From: UBA7330 sp043554545
GTDB lineage: Bacteria; Bacteroidota; Bacteroidia; Cytophagales; Cyclobacteriaceae
DNA length: 64,000 nt
Assembly (NCBI GenBank): GCA_043554545.1
Contig: CP121337.1
Location: 2,666,001 to 2,730,000 of the forward strand
Direction of reading: 5' to 3'
The notes below the pieces were generated by a model. That model was given only the letters and a program-made list of their open reading frames with translations. It was not told the origin of the DNA and searched no databases. Positions 55,300-64,000 of the stretch are shown one piece after another. Within the stretch, counting starts at the first letter, position 1. Every line of letters starts with the position of its first letter. Made by a program: the position numbers and the translations under genes.

Positions 55300-55307
55300 C
55301 AAACCTA
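55300..55307 (-). promoter_or_regulatory. -7 promoter element of dnaB
   Basis: TAGGTTTG on the minus strand is an exact TAnnTTTG match, with the predicted start about 28 nt before the dnaB ATG. No TTTG is present at the usual -33 distance. Confidence 0.4.
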
Positions 55308-55359
55308 TTAAACTAAAACCAATGAAACCTTCAGCTACCAAACTATATTTCCCCATCCA

Positions 55360-55401
55360 TTATCAACGTTGATGTCCACAAAATAAGTCGATATATCCAC
55401 A
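55360..55401 (+). promoter_or_regulatory. Cluster of three DnaA-box-like 9-mers upstream of dnaB
   Basis: TTATCAACG (55360-55368), ATGTCCACA (55372-55380) and ATATCCACA (55393-55401) differ from the consensus TTATCCACA at two, two and one positions, all in the same orientation and spaced 12 and 21 bp. The rest of 55266-55631 is AT-rich and shows no gene. Confidence 0.35.
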
Positions 55402-55640
55402 TTTATTTTTGGCCGATGCTTGCTAATTTTTCAGCCGCATGATGTACAATTTATTAACGCTCGTACTTTCAAGGTCTTGAGTTTCTATTCATCAAGGTAA
55501 TACTTAAATATATCTGATTTTTATCGAATTCAGGTTATTTGACTCCAACCATATAGATGACTTACAGCACAATTTTTAATTGCTAAACACATATCATTGC
55601 AGGACTTCAAACTCATAATGATTAAAACCTATTGCCGATT

Positions 55641-56144
55641 ATGAAAATTGGTATCATATCAGACACACATTCGCATTTGGAAGATGCTATATATGAATAT
55701 TTTAGTGAATGTGATGAACTTTGGCATGCGGGCGATATTGGCAACATGGAAACACTGGAAAAGCTGGAGTCCTTTAAACCACTAGTCGCTGTATGGGGCA
55801 ATATTGATGGGGATAAAGTGAGGGTAGCGACCGAGGAGGTCCAGGTATTTACACGGTCAGGGAAGAAAATTCTCATGATTCATATTGCCGGGAAGCCTTA
55901 TAGCTATAACCCTCAAGTACGGAGGCTTATTGCCTTTCATCAACCTGACCTTTTGATCTGTGGCCACTCACATATTCTGAAAGTACAGAAAGACCACAAA
56001 AATAATTTGTTATATATCAATCCGGGTGCTGCTGGGATTCATGGGTTTCATCAGGTAAAAACAATACTCCGGTTTGAAATCAATGATCAAACCATAAGCA
56101 ATATGGAAGTGATAGAATTAGGGAAACGAGGAAAAATTTCCTAG
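55641..56144 (+). CDS. YfcE/MJ0936-type metallophosphoesterase
   Basis: ATG 55641 (167 aa) fits the family start MKIGIISDTHSH; an upstream in-frame TTG only adds three residues. The di-metal motifs are complete: D-x-H in SDTHSH, GD in HAGDIGN, GN in VWGNIDGD, H in LMIHIAGKP and GHSH in LLICGHSHIL, then NPGAAG. Members cleave phosphodiesters in vitro; the in vivo substrate is unknown. It is divergent from dnaB and convergent with the M28 peptidase gene (8-bp gap). Confidence 0.92.
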   Translation: MKIGIISDTHSHLEDAIYEYFSECDELWHAGDIGNMETLEKLESFKPLVAVWGNIDGDKVRVATEEVQVFTRSGKKILMIHIAGKPYSYNPQVRRLIAFHQPDLLICGHSHILKVQKDHKNNLLYINPGAAGIHGFHQVKTILRFEINDQTISNMEVIELGKRGKIS

Positions 56145-56152
56145 ACTCTTCG

Positions 56153-57805
56153 TTACTCCTCACTCTTCATTCTGATAGATTTAAATTCCGATCCTTCCTT
56201 CCATTCCGGACGTAAATCTGAATTTGCCAATTTCTTCCCTAACAGATAAAAAAGCTCAGCGTCCTGCAAAATTGAACCAAATTTCCAATCTGATTTTCCT
56301 ATAATAAATTCATCAGCAGGTTGATGGTAGGCATTCATATTATAATTTTCATTTACCTCTTTTGCTCGTTCTTTTCCACCATTTATAGCATGTGAATTTC
56401 CCTCTGCATAAAATGCCGGTATACCAATCTTAGCAAACTGAAAATGATCTGATCGGAAAAAGTAGCCCTTCTCTGGTTCCGGATTGGGCATCAAATACCT
56501 GTCCTGCTTGGAAGCAATCTCTGCAGCGTAATCTTCCAATTCTGATTGTCCAAATCCTATCACTGTCAGGTCTTTTACAAACCCTAAAGTACTCATTGCG
56601 TCCATATTGATGACTGCAATGGAATTTTTTGGCTGATAGATAGGATATTCCACATAATATTTTGACCCGAGCAAACCCTGCTCCTCTGCAGTAACTGCTA
56701 AAAAAACCACAGTTCGTTCTGGTTTGGGGTTATCTCTTTTGAATTCCCTGGCTATTTCAAGTAAAGCAGCTACCCCCGAAGCATTATCTCTTGCACCATT
56801 ATAAATGGAGTCCCCATCTATCACTGGCCCAATGCCCAAATGATCCCAATGTGCCGTGTATATAACAACCTCCTCTGGGTTGCGATGACCTGTAATCTTA
56901 CCAACTACATTTTGTGATATATTGCGCTTAATTCCATTCTTTATTGTAAGTGTAGCGTTGAGACCTAAAGGCATTGCTTTGAAATCCTTTTTTCTTGATT
57001 TTTCAACATATTGTTTCATGTCAACAGCAGAGGCTTCAAAAATTCTTATTGCAGCATCTCTGGAGATCCAACCTTGTACAGCGGGCAAGTAGGCTGATGG
57101 GTCTTTCTCCAGATATAGCTGGGCGCCTGTCCAACTGTTTCTAACAACCATCCATTGATATCCCGCCGGAGCGGTGTCATGAATTATCAGAATACCAGCA
57201 GCACCCTGTCTCGCTGCTTCTTCGTATTTGTATGTCCAACGTCCATAATAAGTCATCGTTTGTCCTTTGAAGAAGGTGGAATCCGAAGAACCAAAACCTG
57301 GATCATTTACCAATACGATAACCGTTTTACCCTTGACGTCTAAGCCTTCATAATCATTCCATCCATACTCAGGTGCAACAATCCCAAAGCCTGCAAAAAC
57401 CAATTCAGAATTTGTAATAGAAACTTCGTCCACTACATGTTCGCTGAAGGCCACAAATTCAGTCCCTTTACTTAATTCAATGGTATTATTAACTCCTCCT
57501 ATAACTAATTTATCCGATGGCATGGGATCAATTTCAACCAGTGGGACCGCCTGAAAATAGCTGTCTCCATTTCCTGGCGATAACCCGATTTTTTTGTATT
57601 GATCAACTAAAAAGTCCAGCGTCTTCTTCTCACCGGGAGTAAAAGGCTTTCTTCCCTGAAATTCATCTGAAGCTAATTTTTCTATGTCCTTTGCAATCAC
57701 CAGCGTGTCAATATTTGTAACTAATCCGTTCTTGCCACCTGGTGTATCACAGGATATTATGGCCCATAAAAGCAGCAATACAATGGAATTAAATATTTTT
57801 TTCAT
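56153..57805 (-). CDS. M28-family aminopeptidase, lipoprotein
   Basis: The 550-aa protein has a lipoprotein signal (MKKIFNSIVLLLLWAIISC), so it is anchored to a membrane on the outside of the cytoplasm. A PA domain (about 150-265; LDVKGKTVIVLVNDPGF, then AARQGAAGILIIHD) is inserted before the catalytic part. The M28 zinc set is complete: His in YTAHWDHLG, Asp in GARDNASGVAALLE, the catalytic Glu pair in TAEEQGLLGSKYY, Asp in INMDAMS and His in FRSDHFQFA. It trims N-terminal residues from peptides. It is divergent from the HEVAHG peptidase across 115 bp. Confidence 0.93.
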   Translation of the reverse strand: MKKIFNSIVLLLLWAIISCDTPGGKNGLVTNIDTLVIAKDIEKLASDEFQGRKPFTPGEKKTLDFLVDQYKKIGLSPGNGDSYFQAVPLVEIDPMPSDKLVIGGVNNTIELSKGTEFVAFSEHVVDEVSITNSELVFAGFGIVAPEYGWNDYEGLDVKGKTVIVLVNDPGFGSSDSTFFKGQTMTYYGRWTYKYEEAARQGAAGILIIHDTAPAGYQWMVVRNSWTGAQLYLEKDPSAYLPAVQGWISRDAAIRIFEASAVDMKQYVEKSRKKDFKAMPLGLNATLTIKNGIKRNISQNVVGKITGHRNPEEVVIYTAHWDHLGIGPVIDGDSIYNGARDNASGVAALLEIAREFKRDNPKPERTVVFLAVTAEEQGLLGSKYYVEYPIYQPKNSIAVINMDAMSTLGFVKDLTVIGFGQSELEDYAAEIASKQDRYLMPNPEPEKGYFFRSDHFQFAKIGIPAFYAEGNSHAINGGKERAKEVNENYNMNAYHQPADEFIIGKSDWKFGSILQDAELFYLLGKKLANSDLRPEWKEGSEFKSIRMKSEE

Positions 57806-57920
57806 AATCGTTAGTCTCTTCTGCTATTAAGTAAATTTTTGGTGGAGTAATTTGCCCTAATTAAAATAACTTTATCCAGGTTTTTTAGCTCAAATGATCT
57901 GTAAATAAAATCAAAAATAA

Positions 57921-59549
57921 ATGTCCAAGACTACAATTCTATTAGCCATATCTACCTTCCTGATTTTTAGCTGCTCTGAACCAGTTCCAAAAGAACGCCA
58001 TTCAGCTGACACTATTAAATTTATTGACTACAAAGAAGTAAAACTGACTACAGACCTCTCGAAATTAGCAGATCATGAAAAAAAAATGATCCCATTGATG
58101 ATTGAAGCAGCAAAAATCATGGATGAATTGTTTTGGTTTGAATCCTATGGCAAAAAAGATTCCTTATTATCGACGCTGACTGATCCAGGGATCAAGGCCT
58201 ATGCAAAGATTAATTATGGTCCATGGGACAGGTTACAAGATTTTCAACCTTTCATTCCTGAGATTGGCCCCAAGCCAGATGGAGCAAACTTTTACCCATC
58301 AGACATCACAAAAGCAGAATTTGAAGCATTTGAAAACCCTTCAAAAACCAGTCAATATACATTTATAAGAAGAGATGAAAATGGAAATTTAATCACGATA
58401 CCCTATCATATAATGTTCAGTGAGCAAATTAAAAAAGCTGCTGAACTAATCACCGAGTGTGCGGCGCTTGCGAAAGATCCGGGCCTGAAAAAATACCTGA
58501 CCCTTCGTGCTAAAGCCTTGTTAGACGATGAGTATCAAAGTAGTGATCTTGCCTGGATGGACATGAAGAATAACCACCTAGACCTGGTAATTGGGCCCAT
58601 TGAAAATTATGAAGACAGACTTTATAATTATAAGACAGCCCATGAAGCCTATGTACTGGTAAAAGATATCGAATGGAGTGATAAACTTGCCAAATACACT
58701 GCTTTTCTGCCAGAGCTACAAAGAAATCTTCCAGTACCAGATGACTATAAAAGCGAAAAGCCTGGCAGCGAAGCTGACCTGAATGCTTACGATGTAATCT
58801 ACTATGCTGGAGATTGCAACTCAGGGGCAAAGACCATAGCGATAAACCTACCAAACGATGAACAAGTTCAACTGGAAAAAGGGTCTAGGCGACTTCAGCT
58901 AAAAAATGCGATTCAAGCAAAATTTGATCAAATTCTGATTCCAATTTCAAAGGAACTAATAGTAGCTGATCAACAGTCATATATTGACTTTGATTCCTTT
59001 TTCAGTACCATCATGTTTCATGAAGTAGCTCATGGCTTAGGAATTAAAAACACCATCAATGGAAAAGGATCTGTCAGGAAGTCACTCAAAGAAAACTCCT
59101 CAGCATTAGAAGAAGGAAAGGCTGATATTTTAGGCATGTATATGATCACACAATTAATAGAAAAAGGGGAATTATCAGGATCACTAGAAAGCTATTACAC
59201 CACATTTATGGCTGGGATATTCCGATCTGTAAGGTTTGGCCTGGGCAGTGCACATGGAGTTGCCAATATGATCAGGTTTAATTTTTTCCTGGAACAAGGT
59301 ACTTTTGAAAGGACAAATAATGGCCGGTATCGTGTCAACTTTGAAAAAATGTCAGCTGCATCAGCTGCATTATCAGAAAAGATTTTAACCCTCCAGGGAA
59401 ATGGAGACTATGAAGGAGTAGCTCTTCTGGTCAAGGAAAAAGGAACGATTAGCCCCCAATTACAAGAAGATCTGAATAGATTAACTGAGCGAAACATACC
59501 GGTAGATGTTGTCTTTGAGCAGGGCATAGAGGTGCTGGGTTTACAGTAG
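57921..59549 (+). CDS. Zinc metallopeptidase related to the M49 (dipeptidyl peptidase III) family, lipoprotein
   Basis: The 542-aa protein has a lipoprotein signal (MSKTTILLAISTFLIFSC). The active site reads FHEVAHGLG with His367, Glu368 and His371, and a second ligand motif EEGKAD at 397-402, matching the HEXXH...EExxAD pattern of M49-like gluzincins. The gap between the two motifs (about 26 residues) is shorter than in classical M49 enzymes, as in the plant/bacterial M49-like branch. Probable role is cleavage of short peptides outside the cytoplasm, an inference. A TAACTTTA element at 57867-57874 may be the -7 box. Its divergent neighbour is the M28 lipoprotein. Confidence 0.72.
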   Translation: MSKTTILLAISTFLIFSCSEPVPKERHSADTIKFIDYKEVKLTTDLSKLADHEKKMIPLMIEAAKIMDELFWFESYGKKDSLLSTLTDPGIKAYAKINYGPWDRLQDFQPFIPEIGPKPDGANFYPSDITKAEFEAFENPSKTSQYTFIRRDENGNLITIPYHIMFSEQIKKAAELITECAALAKDPGLKKYLTLRAKALLDDEYQSSDLAWMDMKNNHLDLVIGPIENYEDRLYNYKTAHEAYVLVKDIEWSDKLAKYTAFLPELQRNLPVPDDYKSEKPGSEADLNAYDVIYYAGDCNSGAKTIAINLPNDEQVQLEKGSRRLQLKNAIQAKFDQILIPISKELIVADQQSYIDFDSFFSTIMFHEVAHGLGIKNTINGKGSVRKSLKENSSALEEGKADILGMYMITQLIEKGELSGSLESYYTTFMAGIFRSVRFGLGSAHGVANMIRFNFFLEQGTFERTNNGRYRVNFEKMSAASAALSEKILTLQGNGDYEGVALLVKEKGTISPQLQEDLNRLTERNIPVDVVFEQGIEVLGLQ

Positions 59550-59784
59550 AGATGCTCCAGTTCAGTCGAAGGTAATATCAGCTATTCGTGCCTGTTTTAA
59601 AATGAACAGTGATTGAAAATTCGACACTTCAATCAATTAATAACTGTTATTACCTAATTAGTTTTAGGAACGGGTTGAAAACGGACTACCTTCCTATTAA
59701 ATAATTATCCAATCTCACATCATTATCTAAGTAACTTATAATTACTTCCTTAACTTTACATTGAAATAATTTTATAGAGATAAT

Positions 59785-60990
59785 TTGAAATTTACAGAAT
59801 TCGGATTGGATCCGCAATTGCTTGAAGGAGTAGAGGCGATCGGATTCAAAGAAGCCACACCAGTCCAAGACCAAACCATTCCTCACATACTCAACGGGAA
59901 GGATGTAATTGCTTCAGCGCAAACAGGCACGGGTAAGACTGCGGCATTCCTGTTACCCATACTTCATAAAATCATCAATGAACCGGAACATGAGTCTATC
60001 AAGGCTTTGATTATTGTTCCTACAAGGGAACTTGCTTCTCAGATTGATCAACAACTGGAAGGACTATCTTATTACACCTCTGTTAGCTCTCTTGCAGTTT
60101 ACGGTGGTAATGATGGGCAATCTTTTGAGCGTGAAAAGAAGGCCATGACTGAAGGTGCAGATATCATCATCGGGACTCCGGGAAGGCTAATTGCCCACTT
60201 CAACATGAAATATGTAAAGGTGCACAAGCTTAAGTACCTGATTCTTGATGAGGCGGATAGGATGCTTGACATGGGGTTCAATGAGGACATCACCAAAATC
60301 ATGTCCTTTCTCCCCAAAGAGCGACAATCCCTGCTTTTTTCGGCAACTATGCCATCTAAAATACGACAACTGGCCAAGCTGATCCTCAAAGACCCTGAAG
60401 AAATAAACATTGCAATATCTAAAGCAAACAAGAATATTGTTCAAGCAGCATTTGTGCTTTATGATTCTCAAAAAATACCACTGGCTCAGCACATTCTGAA
60501 AGCGGATTGGTTAAAAAGTGTCATTGTTTTCTGCTCAACCAAAGACAGTGCAAAAGCTCTAGCCAGGGAATTAAAGAAAATGGGTATGTCCGTGGAAGAC
60601 ATCCATTCAGATCTTGATCAAAAGAAAAGAGAAGAAGTCCTTGGCGACTTCAAAAATAAAAAGCTGAAAATTCTTGTCGCTACAGATATACTTTCCAGAG
60701 GAATTGATGTAGAGGATATCGACCTGGTTATCAATTATGATGTCCCTAATGACGATGAGGACTACATTCACCGCATCGGGCGAACAGCCAGAGCAGCCAG
60801 GAAAGGAATGGCTTTCACTTTTATCAATGAACAATCTCAAGGAAGGTTTCAATCCATTGAGCGTCTATTAGGGGATCCAGTACCAAAAGCTAAAATCCCT
60901 GAACATCTTGGAACAGGCCCCTCCTATGATCCAAAACCGGATAGACCCAGGGGAAAATTCAAAGGCAAAAAAAGAGGTAATTCCAGATAA
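59785..60990 (+). CDS. DEAD-box ATP-dependent RNA helicase
   Basis: The 401-aa protein must start at TTG 59785: the Q-motif segment (FGLDPQLLEGVEAIGFKEATPVQ) begins within the first residues and no in-frame ATG precedes it. Motifs in order: I AQTGTGKTAA, Ia PTREL, Ib TPGRL, II DEAD, III SAT, V RGIDVEDIDLVINYD, VI HRIGRTAR, all intact. A short basic tail (PRGKFKGKKRGNSR) probably helps bind RNA. Likely roles are ribosome assembly or RNA turnover, especially at low temperature; RhlE-type is the best guess. The 59550-59784 spacer holds only a TAACTTTA element at 59751-59758, seven of eight matches to the -7 pattern. Confidence 0.95.
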   Translation: MKFTEFGLDPQLLEGVEAIGFKEATPVQDQTIPHILNGKDVIASAQTGTGKTAAFLLPILHKIINEPEHESIKALIIVPTRELASQIDQQLEGLSYYTSVSSLAVYGGNDGQSFEREKKAMTEGADIIIGTPGRLIAHFNMKYVKVHKLKYLILDEADRMLDMGFNEDITKIMSFLPKERQSLLFSATMPSKIRQLAKLILKDPEEINIAISKANKNIVQAAFVLYDSQKIPLAQHILKADWLKSVIVFCSTKDSAKALARELKKMGMSVEDIHSDLDQKKREEVLGDFKNKKLKILVATDILSRGIDVEDIDLVINYDVPNDDEDYIHRIGRTARAARKGMAFTFINEQSQGRFQSIERLLGDPVPKAKIPEHLGTGPSYDPKPDRPRGKFKGKKRGNSR

Positions 60991-60994
60991 CTAT

Positions 60995-61025
60995 TTTGTC
61001 AGTCTACAGGGATTGCATATTTTTA
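60995..61025 (+). promoter_or_regulatory. Bacteroidota promoter of the amidohydrolase operon
   Basis: TTTG at 60995-60998, 19-nt spacer, TATTTTTA at 61018-61025 (seven of eight matches to TAnnTTTG). Predicted start near 61032, leader about 18 nt to the ATG at 61050. The -33 element lies directly after the helicase stop codon. Confidence 0.55.
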
Positions 61026-61049
61026 GCGTAAACCAAGCTGCTAATTAAT

Positions 61050-62405
61050 ATGAGAATATACTATTTCCTTTTGGTTTCTCTGATGCTTTCATGTTCATCA
61101 AAGAAGGAACTTGTTAATGCATCTCTTGTCATTAAAAATGTAAACATTTTAAATGTCAGGGATGGTAGCTATAAAAATGATCAGAACATCTACATTGGAT
61201 CAGGAAAAATCGTAAAAATCAGTGATGAAGATGAGCCTCATACAAAAGGTGCCAAAATAATCGATGGAACCAATAAGTATGTAATGCCAGGACTTGCAGA
61301 AATGCATGCACACATTCCAACAGAATCTGCGTGGGGAGGTGAAGTAGAGAACACACTATTTCTTTACTTATCTCAGGGTATTACCACCATTAGAGGTATG
61401 CAGGGAAACCCACTGCACCTGCAATTAAAAATAATGGCTGCGCAAAATGAAATTCTCAGTCCTCGCATATTCACGGCCTCTCCTCCCCTAAATGGCTCCA
61501 CGGTAAAGTCAAAAGAAGAAGCAGACACAAAAGTCAGAATGTACGAAGCAGATGGATATGACCTCCTAAAAATATTGCCAGGCATTGAATTAGAGGTGTT
61601 TGACCAAATTATTGAAACCGCAAATGAAGTGGGTATACCATACGCCGGACATGTGCCAGTAAAGGTTGGGGTAAGGCATGCACTAGAGAGTAAATATGCT
61701 TCCATCGACCACATGGATGGTTTTTTAACTGGTCTCGTTCCGGGAAATACGGATGTGAATCGAGAAGAAACTGGATTTTTCGGATATGCTTTCACACCAT
61801 TAGCCGATACAAGTCTCATTTCTGAATTGGTTGAAAAGAGTCGTGAAAACGGTGTTTGGGTAGTTCCTACACAGACCTTGTTTACCCGATGGTTTTCTCC
61901 CCGAGACCCTGAAAAATACGCAGCTGAACCAGAGATGAAATATATGCCAAAAGAAACCATTGATAATTGGATCAAAAGCAAAACGAGGCTTATTGGAGAT
62001 GAATCTTATAATGAAAATCAATGGAGTCGGTATATATCCTTACGCAACCAATTGCTACTAGCACTTCACAGGAATGGCCAGGGGCTTATACTTGGCTCCG
62101 ATGCTCCTCAGGTTTTTAATGTACCAGGTTTTTCTATACATCATGAGCTACAAGACATGCTAGATGTGGGGCTTACCCCTCTTGAGGTAATTCAAATGGG
62201 CACCCTTAATCCAGCAAAATACTTTAACATGGAAGGAATGTTTGGTGAGGTTATCGTAAATGCCAGTGCAGACCTCATTTTATTGAATGATGATCCACTA
62301 GGAAGCCTGGAGGTAATCAAAGATCATGAAGGTGTAGTAGTGAGGGGCCAATGGCTAGACAAGGATGAGATTTCTCAAAAACTTACTGAGATACCTGCAC
62401 CATGA
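61050..62405 (+). CDS. Amidohydrolase-superfamily lipoprotein (imidazolonepropionase-like)
   Basis: The 451-aa protein starts with a lipoprotein signal (MRIYYFLLVSLMLSC). The metal-dependent hydrolase motifs are present: HxH in GLAEMHAHIP, Lys in GYDLLKILPG, His in YAGHVPVKVG and SIDHMDGF, and the catalytic Asp in ILGSDAPQ, with a C-terminal beta-sandwich (EVIVNASADLILLNDDP). Related Bacteroidota proteins are annotated as prolidase-like or imidazolonepropionase-like; the true substrate is unclear. It overlaps the 2-hydroxyacid dehydrogenase gene by 4 bp, so the two are translationally coupled. Confidence 0.88.
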   Translation: MRIYYFLLVSLMLSCSSKKELVNASLVIKNVNILNVRDGSYKNDQNIYIGSGKIVKISDEDEPHTKGAKIIDGTNKYVMPGLAEMHAHIPTESAWGGEVENTLFLYLSQGITTIRGMQGNPLHLQLKIMAAQNEILSPRIFTASPPLNGSTVKSKEEADTKVRMYEADGYDLLKILPGIELEVFDQIIETANEVGIPYAGHVPVKVGVRHALESKYASIDHMDGFLTGLVPGNTDVNREETGFFGYAFTPLADTSLISELVEKSRENGVWVVPTQTLFTRWFSPRDPEKYAAEPEMKYMPKETIDNWIKSKTRLIGDESYNENQWSRYISLRNQLLLALHRNGQGLILGSDAPQVFNVPGFSIHHELQDMLDVGLTPLEVIQMGTLNPAKYFNMEGMFGEVIVNASADLILLNDDPLGSLEVIKDHEGVVVRGQWLDKDEISQKLTEIPAP

Positions 62406-63367
62406 AGGTTTTAGTATCTCTTTACATTCCTCAAGCGGGTATCGACTTGTTAGAATCCCACCCGAATCTTGAGGTTACTGTTTGGAAAAAGGACCGGCTG
62501 ATGAAAAGAGAGGAGCTGCTCAACTATGCTGAATCTTATGATATACTATTGACCTCCAGCAATTATGTAATAGATGAGGGTTTCGTTGAAAATTGCCCCA
62601 ATATCAAAATGATTTCAACCTTCTCCGTCGGATATGACAAGGTGGATCTTGAATTACTGAAAAAGCATAACATTCTTTTCGCGAATACTCCCGGAGCAAT
62701 GACAGATGCTACGGCTGATGTCGCCTTTGGACTAATGATTGCGGTGAGCAGGAAGATGTTTTATATGAATAGTAAGATACCTGATGGAGAATGGAGCACA
62801 TCCATTCCACGCGCATATTTAGGACAGGAACCCAAAGGAAAAAACCTGGGAATCTTCGGTTTAGGCAAAATTGGCATCGAAATGGCCAAAAGATGTAAAG
62901 GCGCCTATGACATGGATATTTATTACCACAACAGAAGTAGAAACCATGCAGCTGAAAAAGAACTAAACGCCAAATTTGTACCCTTTGATGAACTATTGGC
63001 GATTAGTGATATATTGTCAGTTCACAGTGCACTCACTCCAGATACCAAAGAGATTTTTGATGAGCTAGCCTTTCAAAAAATGAAGTCGACTGCTATTTTC
63101 ATCAATACAGCGCGCGGAGGCATACATAATGAACAAGATTTAATTGATGCACTGGAAAACAATCAGATTTGGGGTGCCGGACTTGATGTAACTAACCCGG
63201 AGCCAATGAAAAAAGACAATGCACTACTTAAGATGGAGAATGTTTGTGTGTTGCCTCATATTGGCTCGGCAACAGTAGCTGCAAGGAATGAAATGGCCAG
63301 ATTAGCCGCCTTGAATATCATACAATTTATCGAAGGCCAAGTAGTGACACACCAGGTGAAATCATAA
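62402..63367 (+). CDS. D-2-hydroxyacid dehydrogenase (glyoxylate/hydroxypyruvate reductase type)
   Basis: The 321-aa protein has the two-domain D-isomer dehydrogenase fold: substrate domain (LISTFSVGYDKVDLELL region, residues about 75-95), the NAD motif GIFGLGKIGIEMAKR, the catalytic Arg in NTARGG, Glu in LDVTNPEPM and His in LPHIGSAT. The order and residues fit GhrB/glycerate dehydrogenase, reducing glyoxylate or hydroxypyruvate. It starts at ATG 62402, overlapping the amidohydrolase by ATGA, and faces bioB convergently across 19 bp. Confidence 0.93.
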   Translation: MKVLVSLYIPQAGIDLLESHPNLEVTVWKKDRLMKREELLNYAESYDILLTSSNYVIDEGFVENCPNIKMISTFSVGYDKVDLELLKKHNILFANTPGAMTDATADVAFGLMIAVSRKMFYMNSKIPDGEWSTSIPRAYLGQEPKGKNLGIFGLGKIGIEMAKRCKGAYDMDIYYHNRSRNHAAEKELNAKFVPFDELLAISDILSVHSALTPDTKEIFDELAFQKMKSTAIFINTARGGIHNEQDLIDALENNQIWGAGLDVTNPEPMKKDNALLKMENVCVLPHIGSATVAARNEMARLAALNIIQFIEGQVVTHQVKS

Positions 63368-63386
63368 CCTACGGAAGTGGTAGTAT

Positions 63387-64000
63387 TTAAGCGAAATACT
63401 TTTCAGCTGCTGCTCCTTTGAAAGATTCCCTGGGTCGCAGATTAAGTGTCTGAAACATCTCTTTATCCTCATCTACACCATTATTTGGAGTAGTTAACAA
63501 CTCATCTCCGGCAAATATAGAATTAGCTCCGGCAAGGAAACACAAAGCCTGTTCTTCAACTGACATTCGAACCCTTCCGGCAGAAAGCCTGACCATGGCT
63601 TTTGGCATAATGATTCTGGCAGTAGCTATCATTCTGACCATATCCCAAACCGACACTTTAGGCTGATCTTCTAAAGGTGTTCCCGGTACAGGAACCAATG
63701 CGTTTACAGGTACCGACTCAGGATGCTCAGGGAGTGTAGCCAAAGTATGCAACATATTAATCCTATCTCCATTCGTCTCCCCCAGACCAATAATCCCACC
63801 TGAACATACTGAGATATCAGCTTCTCTGACATTTTTTAAGGTGTCAAGTCGATCATCATAAGATCGCGTGGTAATAATTTCTTCGTAATGTTCTTCTGAA
63901 GTATCCAGGTTGTGGTTATACGCATAAAGACCAGCATCCTTTAGCTTTTTCGCCTGCTCCTCAGTCAGCATACCTAAGGTACAACACACTTCCATCCCCA
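63387..64000 (-). CDS. bioB: Biotin synthase BioB (5' end outside the window)
   Basis: About 204 codons of the C-terminal part are present; the N-terminal radical-SAM cysteines lie beyond 64000. Seen: GMEVCCTLGML, the AYNHNLDTS motif, the R-x-Y-D-D-R and cluster-binding region SYDDRLDTL, CSGGIIGLGET, and the [2Fe-2S]-ligand Arg/Cys area LSAGRVRMS and FLAGANSIFAGDELLTTPN. BioB inserts sulfur into dethiobiotin. The stop is TAA at 63389-63387 on this strand. No other bio gene is visible inside the window. Confidence 0.96.
   Translation of the reverse strand, partial: GMEVCCTLGMLTEEQAKKLKDAGLYAYNHNLDTSEEHYEEIITTRSYDDRLDTLKNVREADISVCSGGIIGLGETNGDRINMLHTLATLPEHPESVPVNALVPVPGTPLEDQPKVSVWDMVRMIATARIIMPKAMVRLSAGRVRMSVEEQALCFLAGANSIFAGDELLTTPNNGVDEDKEMFQTLNLRPRESFKGAAAEKYFA

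Noticed and set aside
61373..61981. 202-residue minus-strand frame inside the amidohydrolase gene
   Set aside because: The plus-strand frame carries all amidohydrolase motifs; the antisense frame has no family features.

Overview
The window looks like chromosomal DNA from a gliding or surface-adherent member of the Bacteroidota, most likely the Cytophagia/Cytophagales. The evidence is two PorP/SprF-type outer-membrane proteins, two giant secreted proteins ending in the gliding-motility-associated (type B) C-terminal domain of the type IX secretion system, promoters of the Bacteroidota form TTTG-N19-TAnnTTTG, and Bacteroidota gene orders such as miaB - sigma54 activator - lptE - secG - groESL and etfB - etfA - bifunctional nuclease. 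No tRNA, rRNA, CRISPR array or prophage was seen.

Layout. 1-1078: possible tip of a leftward gene, then an outer-membrane beta-barrel gene. 1244-6198: a translationally coupled pair, a PorP/SprF protein fused to a SPOR-like domain and an 1103-aa secreted FG-GAP/PKD protein. 6216-8058: a dense array of palindromes on both sides of a REP-associated tyrosine transposase (RAYT1). 8629-28076: an 18.5-kb gene for a 6168-aa SprB-like adhesin followed by its PorP/SprF partner. 28049-29338: a second, unrelated palindrome family around a second RAYT, with a 91-bp duplication that copies the 3' end of the sprF-like gene. 29339-39066: housekeeping genes, including the miaB/sigma54-activator/lptE/secG run and groESL. 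39212-49777: central metabolism and transport (POT peptide transporter, PEP carboxykinase, methylglyoxal synthase, nucleoside transporter, LysR regulator, isocitrate dehydrogenase, SbtA-type bicarbonate permease) and one small pseudogene. 49784-56144: bifunctional nuclease, ETF subunits, a TPR protein, an MDR oxidoreductase, DnaB and a phosphodiesterase. 56153-64000: two divergent lipoprotein peptidases, a DEAD-box helicase, an amidohydrolase, a 2-hydroxyacid dehydrogenase and the 3' part of bioB.

How the parts fit. The adhesin region is a type IX secretion cargo island: each large type-B substrate sits beside a PorP/SprF protein of the kind needed for its export or surface anchoring. Two different RAYT-palindrome systems bracket the giant adhesin operon. 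In the core region, the AAA+ sigma54 activator has no receiver domain, and a similar CTGAnA-N3-TGTCA palindrome lies both before its operon and before a sigma54-like promoter of groESL. This suggests a PspF-like stress circuit, which is an inference from sequence only. The most notable items are the two palindrome/RAYT modules, the duplication of the sprF 3' end, the lectin-bearing adhesin with recent internal duplications, and the candidate groESL/sigma54 circuit.
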